A stretch of 64,000 bases of DNA from Oceanococcus sp041619555 (GTDB lineage Bacteria > Pseudomonadota > Gammaproteobacteria > Nevskiales > Oceanococcaceae). Position 1 is the stretch's first letter. Each line of letters opens with the position of its first letter. Below, piece by piece: positions 28,328 through 37,631 of the stretch. The stretch lies in the NCBI GenBank assembly GCA_041619555.1, contig JBFKDQ010000004.1, positions 46,408 to 110,407 of the forward strand, given 5' to 3'. The notes under the pieces are model-generated. The model was not told the DNA's origin. It saw only the letters and a list, made by a program, of their open reading frames with translations, and did not search any database. Position numbers and translations under genes: made by a program.

Positions 28328-28822
28328 ATGTCAGCCGATCTGCAAGAAAAGCTGGCCGCGCTGCAACTCGTGATCTTCGACGTCGATGGCGTGCTGACCG
28401 ACGGCAAGCTCTATCTTGGACCGGACGGACAGGAATGGCGCAGCACCCATGTCCGCGATGGCCTGGGATTGAAAAGCCTGCGCCAGGCCGGCCTGCAGAC
28501 CGCCGTCATCAGCGGCCGCGGACCGGGCGGCCTGGACCAACGCCTGAGCCAGCTCGGCATCGAACATCGCTATTTCGGCCAGGATGACAAATTGCCTCTG
28601 CTGGAGGATCTGCTGCGCCGCCTTGGCATTCCCGCCGCCGCCAGCGCAATGGTCGGTGACGATACGCCCGACCTGCCGCTGTTCGCCGCCTGTGGCCTGA
28701 GTTTCTGCCCGGCAGATGCGCACGCGCAGGTCCGCGCCGCCGCCAGCTGGGTCGCGCCGAGTGCCGGCGGCCAGGGTGCGGTGCGGGAAATCGCCGACCT
28801 GATCCTGGCGGCCAGAACATGA
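28328..28822 (+). CDS. kdsC: 3-deoxy-D-manno-octulosonate-8-phosphate phosphatase KdsC
   Basis: HAD-family phosphatase releasing Kdo. The short, capless 164-residue form has the nucleophile motif DVDGVLTDG at about residues 19-27, the second motif VISGRG, and MVGDDTPDL. It is adjacent to kdsD and overlaps lptC by 4 nt. Confidence 0.95.
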   Translation: MSADLQEKLAALQLVIFDVDGVLTDGKLYLGPDGQEWRSTHVRDGLGLKSLRQAGLQTAVISGRGPGGLDQRLSQLGIEHRYFGQDDKLPLLEDLLRRLGIPAAASAMVGDDTPDLPLFAACGLSFCPADAHAQVRAAASWVAPSAGGQGAVREIADLILAART

Positions 28823-29385
28823 ATCCGCAGTTGCCGCGTCGACGGCTTGCCGCCCTGCCCTTGCTGCTGATCCCGCTGGTCATTGGCGGCGTCGCCTTGC
28901 AGCTCAAGCAGCCTCCCAGCGTGCACCGCAGCGACCTGCCCCTGCCGCCGCCGGAGGCCGACTACTACCTGCGTGGCGCCGAGCTCAGCAGCATGGATGC
29001 CGAAGGCCGTCTGCTGTACCGGGTCAAGGCCGCCACGGTGCTGCATTACCCCGACCAGAGCATTGATCTGCAAGAGGTTTCGGTCGACTATCTCAACGGC
29101 CCCTGGACCCTCACCGCGGCGCATGGCCGGATCCCGCCGGGAGAGCACAGCCTCAGCTTGAGCGGCGAGGTCAGGATGCAGGGTACACTGAGCATGACCG
29201 GCGAGACGGTGCAACTGCAGACCGATCACATCACCATTGCCTTTGCGCAAAAACAAATCGAAACCGACGCCCGCGTGAACATGAGCTCCCCGACGATCCA
29301 GGCGACCGCCCAAGGCATGCGCACCGATCTGCAAGGCCAGGAACTCAAGCTGCTGGCCGACGTCAGGGTGCGGTATGAACCTTAA
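28819..29385 (+). CDS. lptC: LPS export system protein LptC
   Basis: Bitopic inner-membrane protein that takes LPS from LptB2FG and hands it to LptA. The 188-residue protein has one N-terminal membrane anchor (about residues 10-27) and a periplasmic beta-jellyroll with the family-typical YYLRGAELSSMDAEGRLLYRVKAATVLHYPD. It overlaps lptA by 11 nt. Confidence 0.92.
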   Translation: MNPQLPRRRLAALPLLLIPLVIGGVALQLKQPPSVHRSDLPLPPPEADYYLRGAELSSMDAEGRLLYRVKAATVLHYPDQSIDLQEVSVDYLNGPWTLTAAHGRIPPGEHSLSLSGEVRMQGTLSMTGETVQLQTDHITIAFAQKQIETDARVNMSSPTIQATAQGMRTDLQGQELKLLADVRVRYEP

Positions 29386-29905
29386 AATCCGGTCGCTGAT
29401 TCTCGGCGCCCTGCTCGCTTGCAGCCCGCTACTCTGGTCCCAGACCCAGCAGAATCGTCCCGGCTTTCTGGGCGAGGATCTCGCGGTCGAAATCGAGGCC
29501 GACGAAGCCGAGCTCAGCGAGGCCCGTGACACCAGCATCTATCGCGGTCACGTCAAGCTCACCCGCGGCCGCCTGTCGATGCGCGGCGATGAACTGCGCA
29601 TCTATCGCGACCCCAAGGATGGGCGCATACAGGCCACGCTGTCCGGCCGCCCGGCAGTCGCCACGCACACCACCCCGGATGACAGCACGCCGGTCACCGC
29701 TTCGGCGCGGCGCATCGTCTATACCACGATCCTGGAAATCCTGGAGCTGAACGGCGAAGCCCAGATCGAACGCGGGGCGGACCGACTGAATGGCGACACG
29801 GTGCGCTACGACGTGTCCAATGCAAGAATTCAGGCGGATGGCGGCAAGCAAAAGGTCCGCATCGTGATCAATCCGCCGGCGGCGGAAAAACCGGCGCAGC
29901 CATGA
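29375..29905 (+). CDS. lptA: LPS transport periplasmic protein LptA
   Basis: Periplasmic bridge protein that oligomerises to carry LPS to the outer membrane. The 176-residue product has an N-terminal signal peptide of about 22 residues and the OstA-like beta-jellyroll (IEIEADEAELSEARDTSIYRGHVKLTRG-like core). It starts inside lptC and overlaps lptB by 4 nt. Confidence 0.93.
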   Translation: MNLKIRSLILGALLACSPLLWSQTQQNRPGFLGEDLAVEIEADEAELSEARDTSIYRGHVKLTRGRLSMRGDELRIYRDPKDGRIQATLSGRPAVATHTTPDDSTPVTASARRIVYTTILEILELNGEAQIERGADRLNGDTVRYDVSNARIQADGGKQKVRIVINPPAAEKPAQP

Positions 29906-30624
29906 GCCTGGTGGCGGAAAATCTGGTCAAACGCTATCGCAAGCGGACCGTGGTCAATGGCGTGTCCCTGCACGTTGACCCTGGCGAGATCGTCGGCCTG
30001 CTCGGCCCCAATGGCGCGGGCAAAACGACCTCTTTCTACATGATGGTCGGCCTTGTCGCCGCCGAACAGGGGATCATCCGGGTCGGCGCGACCAACATCA
30101 CCCACCTGCCGATGCACTCACGCGCCCGGCTCGGCGTGGGCTACCTCCCTCAGGAAGCCTCGATTTTCCGCAAACTGAGCGTCGCAGACAACATCATGAG
30201 CATCCTGCAGGTGCGCAAGGAACTCAGCCGCAGGCAGCAACAGGACAAGCTGGAGCAGTTGCTCGAGGAACTGCACATCACGCATATCCGCGATGGCCTG
30301 GGCATGAGCCTTTCCGGCGGGGAAAGACGGCGTGCGGAAATCGCCCGCGCACTGGCCGCCGAACCCAAGTTCATCCTGCTGGACGAGCCTTTCGCCGGCG
30401 TCGACCCGATCGCGGTCGGCGACATCCAGATGATCGTCAACCATTTGCGCGAACGCGGCATCGGCGTGCTGATTACCGATCACAACGTGAGGGAAACCCT
30501 GGGGATCTGCAGTCGTGCCTATATCCTGAGCGAAGGCCGGGTCATTGCCGAAGGGCGACCGGAGGATGTGCTGGCAAACGAGCAGGTTCGCCGGGTCTAT
30601 CTGGGCGAAGATTTCCGCATGTAA
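29902..30624 (+). CDS. lptB: LPS export ABC transporter ATP-binding protein LptB
   Basis: ATPase of the LptB2FG LPS extractor. The 240-residue protein has Walker A GPNGAGKTT, the signature LSGGERRRAE, Walker B FILLDEPFAGVDP and ITDHNVRETL. It ends the operon: the rpoN-hpf-ptsN genes that commonly follow are absent, and a convergent gpsA comes next. Confidence 0.97.
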   Translation: MSLVAENLVKRYRKRTVVNGVSLHVDPGEIVGLLGPNGAGKTTSFYMMVGLVAAEQGIIRVGATNITHLPMHSRARLGVGYLPQEASIFRKLSVADNIMSILQVRKELSRRQQQDKLEQLLEELHITHIRDGLGMSLSGGERRRAEIARALAAEPKFILLDEPFAGVDPIAVGDIQMIVNHLRERGIGVLITDHNVRETLGICSRAYILSEGRVIAEGRPEDVLANEQVRRVYLGEDFRM

Positions 30625-30627
30625 GAC

Positions 30628-30649
30628 CAGGTCGTCGCGCGGCGACCTG
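30628..30649. terminator. Hairpin between convergent lptB and gpsA
   Basis: A 22-nt near-perfect inverted repeat starting CAGGTCG and ending CGACCTG occupies the 43-bp gap between the two stop codons. There is no T run on either strand, so it may be a bidirectional structure or a factor-assisted stop rather than a true intrinsic terminator. Confidence 0.35.
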
Positions 30650-30667
30650 ACCGCTGGTGCAGCAGCT

Positions 30668-31660
30668 CTAGCTGAATTCAGCCCCTGGCGGCCGCGCCGA
30701 GAGCTCTTCAAACGCCTGCCGCACGGCCAGGCCTTCATGCAGCACCCGATAAACCTGGCGGGAAATGGGCATGTCCACCGCGTGCCGGTCGGCCAGCGCA
30801 TTCACCTCGATGGCATTGCGCACGCCTTCTACAACCTGGCCGATCTGGCGTTCGGCGGCAGCAATGTCCTGCCCCTGCCCCAGGGCTTTACCGAGCCGGC
30901 GATTGCGCGACTGATCATCGGTGCAGGTCAGCACCAGGTCCCCCATGCCGGAAAGCCCCATCAAGGTGTCCCGATTGCCGCCCATCGCCTCGCCCAGTCG
31001 CATAATCTCGCGCATGCCCCGGGTAATCAGCAGGGCACGCGTATTGGCGCCCAGGCCCATGCCATCGGCCGCGCCGACGGCAATGGCAATGACATTCTTG
31101 ACCCCGCCCCCGACCTCAACGCCAACCACATCGTCCGAGGTATAGGCCCGCATCCCCGGGCCGTGCAGGGCTTCGGCCGTTTCTGCGGCAAATCCGGGCG
31201 TGCGCGAGGCAATCGTGATCGCGGAAGGCAGGCCCTGCCCGACTTCCCGGGCAAACGTCGGCCCCGACAGGATGGCGCAAGGCACATTGCCCAGGGCATG
31301 ATGAATCACCTCATGCGCAAGCCGCCCCGAATGCGGCTCGAAACCCTTGCTGGCGCAGGCAATCTTGCGTATGCCGGTGGCCAATGGCCTGAGGTCCTCG
31401 AGCAGCTCACCCAGAGCGTGGCTGGGCACCGCCAGCAACCAGAATTCAAGCGCGGCCGCCTCCTGCAGGCTCTGCGCCAGCTGCAATGCGTCCGGAAACG
31501 GACAACCTGGCAGATACTTGGCATTTTCGCGTGCCGCTGCCATGCGCCGGCATTCGGCATCATCGCGCCCCCAGAGCAGCGTGTCGCAGCCATTGCGCGC
31601 CAGTTGTATGGCCAGCGAAGTCCCATAGGAACCTGCTCCGAATACGGCGATCTGCGGCAT
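30668..31660 (-). CDS. gpsA: Glycerol-3-phosphate dehydrogenase [NAD(P)+] GpsA
   Basis: Makes sn-glycerol-3-phosphate for phospholipid synthesis. The ATG at 31660 (MPQIAVFGAGSYG) gives 330 residues with the Rossmann loop at the N terminus; the open frame continues 11 codons further without support. Catalytic-region motifs KGFEP, SGPTFAREV and GGGVKNVIAIAVG are present. It lies 29 bp downstream of secB, the usual secB-gpsA arrangement. Confidence 0.95.
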   Translation of the reverse strand: MPQIAVFGAGSYGTSLAIQLARNGCDTLLWGRDDAECRRMAAARENAKYLPGCPFPDALQLAQSLQEAAALEFWLLAVPSHALGELLEDLRPLATGIRKIACASKGFEPHSGRLAHEVIHHALGNVPCAILSGPTFAREVGQGLPSAITIASRTPGFAAETAEALHGPGMRAYTSDDVVGVEVGGGVKNVIAIAVGAADGMGLGANTRALLITRGMREIMRLGEAMGGNRDTLMGLSGMGDLVLTCTDDQSRNRRLGKALGQGQDIAAAERQIGQVVEGVRNAIEVNALADRHAVDMPISRQVYRVLHEGLAVRQAFEELSARPPGAEFS

Positions 31661-31689
31661 GATGCGACTCCCCTGGCAAAACACCTGAA

Positions 31690-32157
31690 TCAATGCGCCT
31701 GCGCAGGCTGCTGATCCCGCTGCCGCAGATACTCCTGAAACAGCGCATCGAAATTGACCGGCTGCAGCAAGAACTGCGGAAAACCCGCCTTCTGCACCAG
31801 TTCGCTGACAACTTCCCTGACATAGGGAAACAGCACATTGGGACAGTAGGCCCCGAGCACCGCGCGCCGCTGCTGCTCGTCATCAAACCCCTGGAGGACA
31901 AAGATGCCGGCCTGCTGGATCTCCACCAGATAGGCCGTCTGCTCGCCCAGCGTCGCGGTGACGGTGACGGCCAGGGTGACCTGATGCGTCTTGTCCGCAA
32001 CATTCTTCACATCGGTGTTCAGTTGCACGTCCATTTTCGGCTTCCACTCCTGGGTGAACACCAGGGGCGCCTGCGGCACCTCCACCGAACAATCCTTCAG
32101 AAAGATTTTCTGCAGGATGACTTGCTGAGCCCCGGGGGCTGCTGTTTGCTCGCTCAA
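31690..32157 (-). CDS. secB: Protein-export chaperone SecB
   Basis: Tetrameric cytoplasmic chaperone that delivers unfolded preproteins to SecA. The best start is a TTG at 32157, preceded by AAGGAAA, which opens LSEQTAAPG like the MSEQ of other SecB proteins and gives 155 residues, the same length as E. coli SecB. No in-frame ATG fits; the longer open frame runs back into the rhodanese gene. Conserved blocks are VTVTATLGEQTAYLVEIQQAGIF, GAYCPNVLFPYVRE and PVNFDALFQEYL. Confidence 0.95.
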   Translation of the reverse strand: MSEQTAAPGAQQVILQKIFLKDCSVEVPQAPLVFTQEWKPKMDVQLNTDVKNVADKTHQVTLAVTVTATLGEQTAYLVEIQQAGIFVLQGFDDEQQRRAVLGAYCPNVLFPYVREVVSELVQKAGFPQFLLQPVNFDALFQEYLRQRDQQPAQAH

Positions 32158-32188
32158 GCTAATTTCCTTATGGCATGGCCGACGGCCA

Positions 32189-32614
32189 TTACTTGGTGGT
32201 GATCGGCAAGCCCGCGTTCTGCCAGGCATTGATGCCGCCTGCCAGGGGATAGACTTCCTCGAACCCGGCACCGCGCAACTTGATGCCCGCCTGGGTCGCC
32301 ACCGACCCCAGCGCGCAGCACAGCAGCAGCGGCTTGCCCTGATGCTTGCGCAGTTCGCTCTGTTTCTCATCCAGCTTCATCATCGGCACATTGATCGAAT
32401 CCAGAATGTGGCCACGCTTGAAGTCGGCCACCGAACGCAGATCAACGACCACGGCGCCCTTGTCATTGATCATTCGTACCGCGTCGGCAGGCGCGATGCG
32501 CAGACCACCTCGCCGGATGATCAGGAGCTCATTCACAATGATCGCCAGGGAAACCAGAACAAGTGCAGCGGTCAGTACAACATGATTGGATAAAAATTCG
32601 CTAATTTGCAGCAT
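32189..32614 (-). CDS. Membrane-anchored rhodanese-like protein (YibN family)
   Basis: Single rhodanese domain exposed to the cytoplasm behind an N-terminal membrane helix (about residues 11-33). The active-site loop is in LLLCCALGSVATQAG, so the catalytic cysteine is present. The 141-residue size and position before secB match YibN of enterics, which crosslinks to Sec/YidC components. The grxC gene that often sits between yibN and secB is missing here. Confidence 0.87.
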   Translation of the reverse strand: MLQISEFLSNHVVLTAALVLVSLAIIVNELLIIRRGGLRIAPADAVRMINDKGAVVVDLRSVADFKRGHILDSINVPMMKLDEKQSELRKHQGKPLLLCCALGSVATQAGIKLRGAGFEEVYPLAGGINAWQNAGLPITTK

Positions 32615-32729
32615 GGCGCCGATCTTTGCTCAAACGCCCATTATCGCTGCCCGGAGCCGCGCAGGGAAAGTCTTATCGCGCCACAAGCGGATGAAATCCG
32701 ACGCCGCCCATGCCAATATCCGCGCCGCG

Positions 32730-33869
32730 ATGCGCATATTCCTGAGCCTACTGCTGCTGCTCCCCCTGACCGTTACGGCCGCCGATGAACTGCGCCAGCG
32801 TGAAGCTGAACTCGAAGCCCTCAGGAGCCAGATCCAGGCCATCAGCGCCGCGGTCGAGAAAGATCAGCAAACCCGCGACGCGATCGACCAGGATCTGGCA
32901 ACGGTGGAAAAGCGACTCATCGCGCTGCAGAAAGCCCTGCGCACCGCCGGCGCGGACTTGCGGCAGGCACAAACGCGTGCCGACCGGTTGCAGGCCGAGC
33001 AAGCGACGCTGCAGGCGCAACTGAAGCAGCACCAGGCCCGCTTGCAGCAACAGATGCGGCGACGCTATCTGCTCGGCCGGCAAGCCAATACGCGGATGAT
33101 GCTGAGTCAGGACGACCCGGCCCGACTGGCCCGGCTGCAGGTCTATCTGGGCTACCTGCATGCCCAGGAAAAAAACCAGATCAGCGCCTTTCTGGAAAGC
33201 CTGGATGCGGTCCAGCGCAAACGGCAGGAAAGTCAGCAGGCCCTGCAGCAACTGCAAAGTCTGCAGCAAAGCCACGCCCAGGCCTTGCAAAGCATCCGGC
33301 AGCAGCGCAGCCGGCGCACCGCCATGCTGCTGCAGGTCGAGCAACGCCTGCAATCACAGGACTCCTCCATCGCCCGCCTGACAGCGCAGCAGGCACAACT
33401 GGAAGATCTGATCCAGAACCTGCGAGAAGTCCTAAAGAAGCAGGCTTTCAAGCTGCCGGACATCAAACTCGCGGAAGCGCGTGGCAAACTGCCCAGACCT
33501 GCCCAAGGCCGCCTGCTGGCACGCTTCAATCAGGTCAAGCCGGATGGCATCAACCGCTGGAAAGGGGTCTGGATCGCGGCCGACGCCGGCAGCCCGGTCC
33601 GGGCGATTGCGACGGCGCAGGTGGTCTACGTCGGCTGGATGCATCATTTCGGCCTGCTTCTGGTTCTGGACCATGGTGATGGCTATTTCAGCCTGTACGG
33701 GCACAATCAGTCCGCTTTGCGGCAGGTCGGCGATCAGGTCAGCGCGGGCGAAATGATTGCCGAAGCCGGCGATACCGGCGGCCATCACAAAAGCGGAGTC
33801 TACCTGGAAATCCGCAAGGGGCGCCGGGCGCTGGATCCATTGAAATGGCTGGCTCCGGCCGACGCTTGA
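32730..33869 (+). CDS. envC: Murein hydrolase activator EnvC-like (coiled coil plus LytM domain)
   Basis: Periplasmic divisome protein that activates amidases AmiA/AmiB in enterics. The ATG at 32730 gives 379 residues with a clean signal peptide (MRIFLSLLLLLPLTVTAA). Residues about 20-245 form a long coiled coil rich in Q, R and L. The C-terminal M23/LytM fold begins near residue 260. The zinc ligands of active LytM enzymes are replaced (KGVWIAADAG and GVYLEI where HxGxD and HxH would be), as expected of a non-catalytic activator. It is followed by ctpA as in many proteobacteria. Confidence 0.9.
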   Translation: MRIFLSLLLLLPLTVTAADELRQREAELEALRSQIQAISAAVEKDQQTRDAIDQDLATVEKRLIALQKALRTAGADLRQAQTRADRLQAEQATLQAQLKQHQARLQQQMRRRYLLGRQANTRMMLSQDDPARLARLQVYLGYLHAQEKNQISAFLESLDAVQRKRQESQQALQQLQSLQQSHAQALQSIRQQRSRRTAMLLQVEQRLQSQDSSIARLTAQQAQLEDLIQNLREVLKKQAFKLPDIKLAEARGKLPRPAQGRLLARFNQVKPDGINRWKGVWIAADAGSPVRAIATAQVVYVGWMHHFGLLLVLDHGDGYFSLYGHNQSALRQVGDQVSAGEMIAEAGDTGGHHKSGVYLEIRKGRRALDPLKWLAPADA

Positions 33870-34008
33870 CCGGCTCGCTTTATGTTAATGTGTCGGGTCC
33901 ATGGATCGCGTCAGGGAATTATCCCATGCCTGCTGCTGTCCAAACGGGTGAATATTGTTGACTAGTCAGGGTGCGTCCGGTCGGACAGGGCGACGGCGGA
34001 AACTAAAG

Positions 34009-35322
34009 ATGGCAAGAAATTTCAAGGCAGTAGCGCTGCTCGTGACCGGCGCTGCACTCGGCGCATCCATAACCCTGTCGCAGGGCGTATTCGCTGATCG
34101 CGAATTGCCGCAGGCCAGCCTGCCGCTGCAGGAATTGCAGGCTTTCGCCGAAATCCTTTCCCAGGTCAAGGACAACTACGTCGAGGCGGTCGACGACAAG
34201 AAACTGCTTGAAAACGCCATTCGCGGCATGCTCGAGGGTCTGGACCCGCATTCCTCCTACCTCAACAGCGAGGAATACAGCGAGATTTCGATTTCGACCT
34301 CCGGCAAGTTCGGCGGCCTCGGCATCGAGGTGCAGATGTACAACGGCTTTGTCCGGGTGGTTTCCCCAATCGACGATACCCCGGCCAGCCGGGCCGGCCT
34401 GGAGTCCGGCGACCTGATCATCCGCATTGATGACAAACCCGTCAAAGGCATGACCCTGACCGAGGCGGTGCGCATGATGCGCGGCAAGCCCGGCACCAAG
34501 ATCGACCTTCTGATCATGCGGGAAGGCGATGCCCAGCCCTTCGATGTCAGCCTGACCCGCGACATCATCAAGGTTGAAAGCGTGCGGTCCCGCATGCTGG
34601 AACCCCGTTACGGTTACATCCGCATCTCGACATTCTCCGGCAACACGGCTGCGTCGATGGAGAAGCAGCTCAAGGCCCTGAACAAGGAAGCCGAAGGCGG
34701 CCTGAGCGGTCTGATACTTGATCTGCGCAACAACCCCGGCGGCGTTCTGAACGCTGCGGTTGAAGTGTCGGACACCTTCCTGGACAGCGGCACCGTGGTC
34801 TCGATCAAAGGCCGGCATGACGGCTCCAAGCGGGAATTTTCCGCACGCCCCGGCGATGCGCTGAAGGACCGGCCGATCATCGTGCTGGTCAACGAAGGCT
34901 CGGCCTCGGCCTCGGAAATCGTCGCCGGCGCCTTGCAGGACCATAAACGCGCGGTTGTGGTCGGTCGCAAGACTTTTGGCAAGGGGTCGGTGCAGACCAT
35001 CGTCCCGGTCCGCAACAATTCGGCGATCAAGCTGACGACCGCCCGTTACTACACGCCGAGCGGGCGCTCCATCCAGGCGACGGGCATCGAACCCGACATC
35101 ACGGTGCGGCCGCTTTCGGTCAGCAAGAGCGAGCGCAAATTCACCCCGGTGAAGGAAGCCGATCTGGCCAACAGCCTGGAAAATGAAAACGGCTCGAACG
35201 ATGCCAGCGAATCCGAATCGGATAAGGCTGCCGACCTGAGCCTGGCGGAATCCGACTATGCGCTGTACGAAGCCCTGAACCTGCTCAAGGGCCTGAGCAT
35301 CATGCTCACTGTATCCCGTTAA
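34009..35322 (+). CDS. Carboxy-terminal processing protease CtpA (S41 family)
   Basis: Periplasmic serine protease with a PDZ domain, acting on peptidoglycan hydrolases and other envelope proteins in studied species. The start at 34009 (MARNFKAVALLVTG) puts a signal peptide at the N terminus; 437 residues result. An upstream in-frame TTG would add 18 residues. The PDZ region carries FGGLGIEVQM and GDLIIRIDDKPVKGM. The catalytic serine is in VNEGSASASEIVAGAL and the general-base lysine in GRKTFGKGSVQ. The acidic C-terminal tail is low complexity. Confidence 0.92.
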   Translation: MARNFKAVALLVTGAALGASITLSQGVFADRELPQASLPLQELQAFAEILSQVKDNYVEAVDDKKLLENAIRGMLEGLDPHSSYLNSEEYSEISISTSGKFGGLGIEVQMYNGFVRVVSPIDDTPASRAGLESGDLIIRIDDKPVKGMTLTEAVRMMRGKPGTKIDLLIMREGDAQPFDVSLTRDIIKVESVRSRMLEPRYGYIRISTFSGNTAASMEKQLKALNKEAEGGLSGLILDLRNNPGGVLNAAVEVSDTFLDSGTVVSIKGRHDGSKREFSARPGDALKDRPIIVLVNEGSASASEIVAGALQDHKRAVVVGRKTFGKGSVQTIVPVRNNSAIKLTTARYYTPSGRSIQATGIEPDITVRPLSVSKSERKFTPVKEADLANSLENENGSNDASESESDKAADLSLAESDYALYEALNLLKGLSIMLTVSR

Positions 35323-35359
35323 GGGCGAACTTTCCCCGGCCAAGCGGGGCAAGCACCAG

Positions 35360-35387
35360 GAAAGCGGCCATCGGCCGCTTTCTTTTT
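35360..35387 (+). terminator. Strong intrinsic terminator after ctpA
   Basis: Perfect 10-bp stem GAAAGCGGCC/GGCCGCTTTC with a 3-nt loop, followed directly by TTTTT. It lies 37 bp after the ctpA stop and 13 bp before the convergent ubiB stop. Confidence 0.9.
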
Positions 35388-35400
35388 GCCCGGCCTGGCC

Positions 35401-37029
35401 TCAGCGCGCCCTCGCGGGCAGCAGCGCGCGCAGGAAACACCAGCCCGCCAGCAGGCCCAGAGACCAGGTCGCGATCGGAATTTCCGCCACCCGGCTCGGC
35501 GCCCGGCCATCAATGGCCAGGACGATGCTGGCGCCCAGTACAAACAGTCCGCCCGCCAGGCTCCAGCGATTGCGTTGCTGCTGCTGCACCAGATCACGCC
35601 GCAAATCCTCGAGAATCCGGGTCTGCGCGGCAAACTCGGCAGGCGGCCAGTCCTGCTGCAAACGTTTGAGCATGCCCGGCATCGCTTCGGCCAGTGCCGG
35701 CAGGTGGGCCTTGAGCGCATCCAGCCCCGTCAGCGGACTCAGACGCTGGCGCATCCACTGCTCCATGATCGGCTTGGCCGTCTTCCACAGATCCAGCTCG
35801 GGATACAGCTGGCGCCCCAGGCCTTCGATATTCAGCAAGGTCTTCTGCAGCAGCACAAGCTGTGGCTGCACCACCATGTCAAAGCGTCGCGCGGTCTGGA
35901 ACAGACGCATCAGGAACAGGCCGAATGAAATGTCCTTGAGCGGGCGATTGAAAATCGGCTCGCAGACGCTGCGGATCGCAGCCTCGAACTCGTCGACCCG
36001 GACACCGGCAGGCACCCAGCCAGACTCCAGATGCAATTCCGCAACGCGGCGATAGTCGCGATTGAAGAAGGCGAAGAAGTTCTCCGCCAGATAACGCTGG
36101 TCCGAGGGGTTCAGGGTGCCGACAATCCCGAAATCCAGGGCCAGGTAACGCGGCCTTTCGGGCACCGAGGCATCGACGAAGATATTGCCGGGGTGCATGT
36201 CTGCATGGAAGAAATTGTGGGTGAAGACCTGCTTGAAAAAGATCTCGACGCCCCGCTCGGCCAGCACCTGGAAATTCACCCCCTGGTCGCGCAACTGCCC
36301 GACCTCATCGATGTTCACGCCATACAGACGTTCCATCACCAGGACATCCATGCGCGTGAGATCGAACATCACCAGCGGATGGTAGATCAGTTCCGACCCC
36401 AGCCAGTTGCGCCGCAACTGGGCTGCATTGGCGGCCTCCCGCATCAGATCCAGTTCATCCAGAATGACCTTCTCGTACTCGCAGATCACCTCGCGCGGAC
36501 GCAGCCGATGCGCTTCGGGCAGGAAGCGATCGGCCAGCGCCGCGAGCAGATGCAGCAGTTCCAGGTCTGCATCGACCGCCGCCCGGATCCCGGGCCGCAA
36601 CACCTTCACCACCACGGCCATGCCGGGATTGCCATCGGCATCCGGGGGCAGGCGGGCGGCGTGGACCTGGGCCACCGAGGCCGAAGCCAGGGGCACTTCG
36701 TCGAATTCGGCGAACAGTTCCCCTACCGAGCCGCCCAGCGAAGCCTCGACCTGCTGCCGCGCCAACTGGCCCGAAAACGCCGGCACCGCATCCTGCAGCA
36801 GGCTCAGTTCGGCGGCGATATCATCGGGCAGCAGGTCCGGACGGGTCGACAGCGCCTGACCGAATTTGATGAACACCGGCCCCAGTTCCTGCAGGGCACG
36901 GCGCAGGCGCTCCCCACGCGGCAGCGCAAAACGCCGGCCCAGTCGCCGACCGAGAAACTGGTCCAGCCCGTAGCGGCGACTGACCCGCCAGATCTGCCAG
37001 AAACGCGCCGTGTGACGCCACCATTTCAT
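35401..37029 (-). CDS. ubiB: Ubiquinone biosynthesis accessory kinase-like protein UbiB
   Basis: Atypical kinase-like ATPase (ABC1/ADCK family) needed for ubiquinone synthesis at the inner membrane. The 542-residue protein has the KxGQ motif FIKFGQALSTRPDLLPDD at about residues 51-68, the ATP-binding VVVKVLRPG, and the HADMHPGNIFVD catalytic loop. Two C-terminal membrane helices follow. It is the last gene of the ubiE-ubiJ-ubiB operon, overlapping ubiJ by 4 nt. Confidence 0.96.
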   Translation of the reverse strand: MKWWRHTARFWQIWRVSRRYGLDQFLGRRLGRRFALPRGERLRRALQELGPVFIKFGQALSTRPDLLPDDIAAELSLLQDAVPAFSGQLARQQVEASLGGSVGELFAEFDEVPLASASVAQVHAARLPPDADGNPGMAVVVKVLRPGIRAAVDADLELLHLLAALADRFLPEAHRLRPREVICEYEKVILDELDLMREAANAAQLRRNWLGSELIYHPLVMFDLTRMDVLVMERLYGVNIDEVGQLRDQGVNFQVLAERGVEIFFKQVFTHNFFHADMHPGNIFVDASVPERPRYLALDFGIVGTLNPSDQRYLAENFFAFFNRDYRRVAELHLESGWVPAGVRVDEFEAAIRSVCEPIFNRPLKDISFGLFLMRLFQTARRFDMVVQPQLVLLQKTLLNIEGLGRQLYPELDLWKTAKPIMEQWMRQRLSPLTGLDALKAHLPALAEAMPGMLKRLQQDWPPAEFAAQTRILEDLRRDLVQQQQRNRWSLAGGLFVLGASIVLAIDGRAPSRVAEIPIATWSLGLLAGWCFLRALLPARAR

Positions 37030-37631
37030 GCTTGTGAAGATCCTTGTTCGCTCCGCAGGACGCGGGCTTCGAGGCGGTCAAGACTGACCGCCAGGTCATC
37101 AACCTCGTCCATCCAGCGACGCACCTCTTCACCATTCGCCAGACCGCCGCCGCTTTCCGGGCCGCGCTGAACTTCGCCCAGCAACAGCCCGGCCAGACCA
37201 CGGCGTCCGCGTTCCGCCCAGTTGCGCAGACCGCGGCCCAGGCCTGCGGCGCCGAGGGGTTCCAGCAGCGCGCCAAGTTCGGCTTCGAGATCGAAACGGG
37301 CATGCCGCAGGGCGCCAAGCAGACGCTCGGCATACTCGGCATCGCCTTCCAGGACCAGCGCATCGCCCATCGCGCGCGGATCTTCACCAGCCAGCAGGCG
37401 GGCCAGGCCGACCAGCGAAGTGCTGATCGCCGCCCGGCTTTCCCCCAGGCCGGCCTGCAATTGCAGACCATGGACCGTGGGTTGCAGACGAAAACCCCAG
37501 GCCAGATCGCGAAAATACAGGGCCAGGGACTGCTGCTCGCCAGCCAGCTGCTGCAGCGCCGCAGGACTGGCGGTGAGCGCCTTGTTCAGGGCAATCTCAA
37601 GCGGCGCCAGAACCGCATCCAGGATCGCCAT
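37026..37631 (-). CDS. ubiJ: Ubiquinone biosynthesis accessory factor UbiJ (SCP2-like)
   Basis: Lipid-binding accessory protein of the soluble Ubi metabolon. The 201-residue sequence has an N-terminal SCP2-like sterol-carrier fold (LALYFRDLAWGFRLQPTVHGLQL) and a C-terminal helical part with a coiled coil (VRRWMDEVDDLAVSLDRLEARV). Primary sequence is weakly conserved, so the position between ubiE and ubiB is important support. Confidence 0.9.
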   Translation of the reverse strand: MAILDAVLAPLEIALNKALTASPAALQQLAGEQQSLALYFRDLAWGFRLQPTVHGLQLQAGLGESRAAISTSLVGLARLLAGEDPRAMGDALVLEGDAEYAERLLGALRHARFDLEAELGALLEPLGAAGLGRGLRNWAERGRRGLAGLLLGEVQRGPESGGGLANGEEVRRWMDEVDDLAVSLDRLEARVLRSEQGSSQA

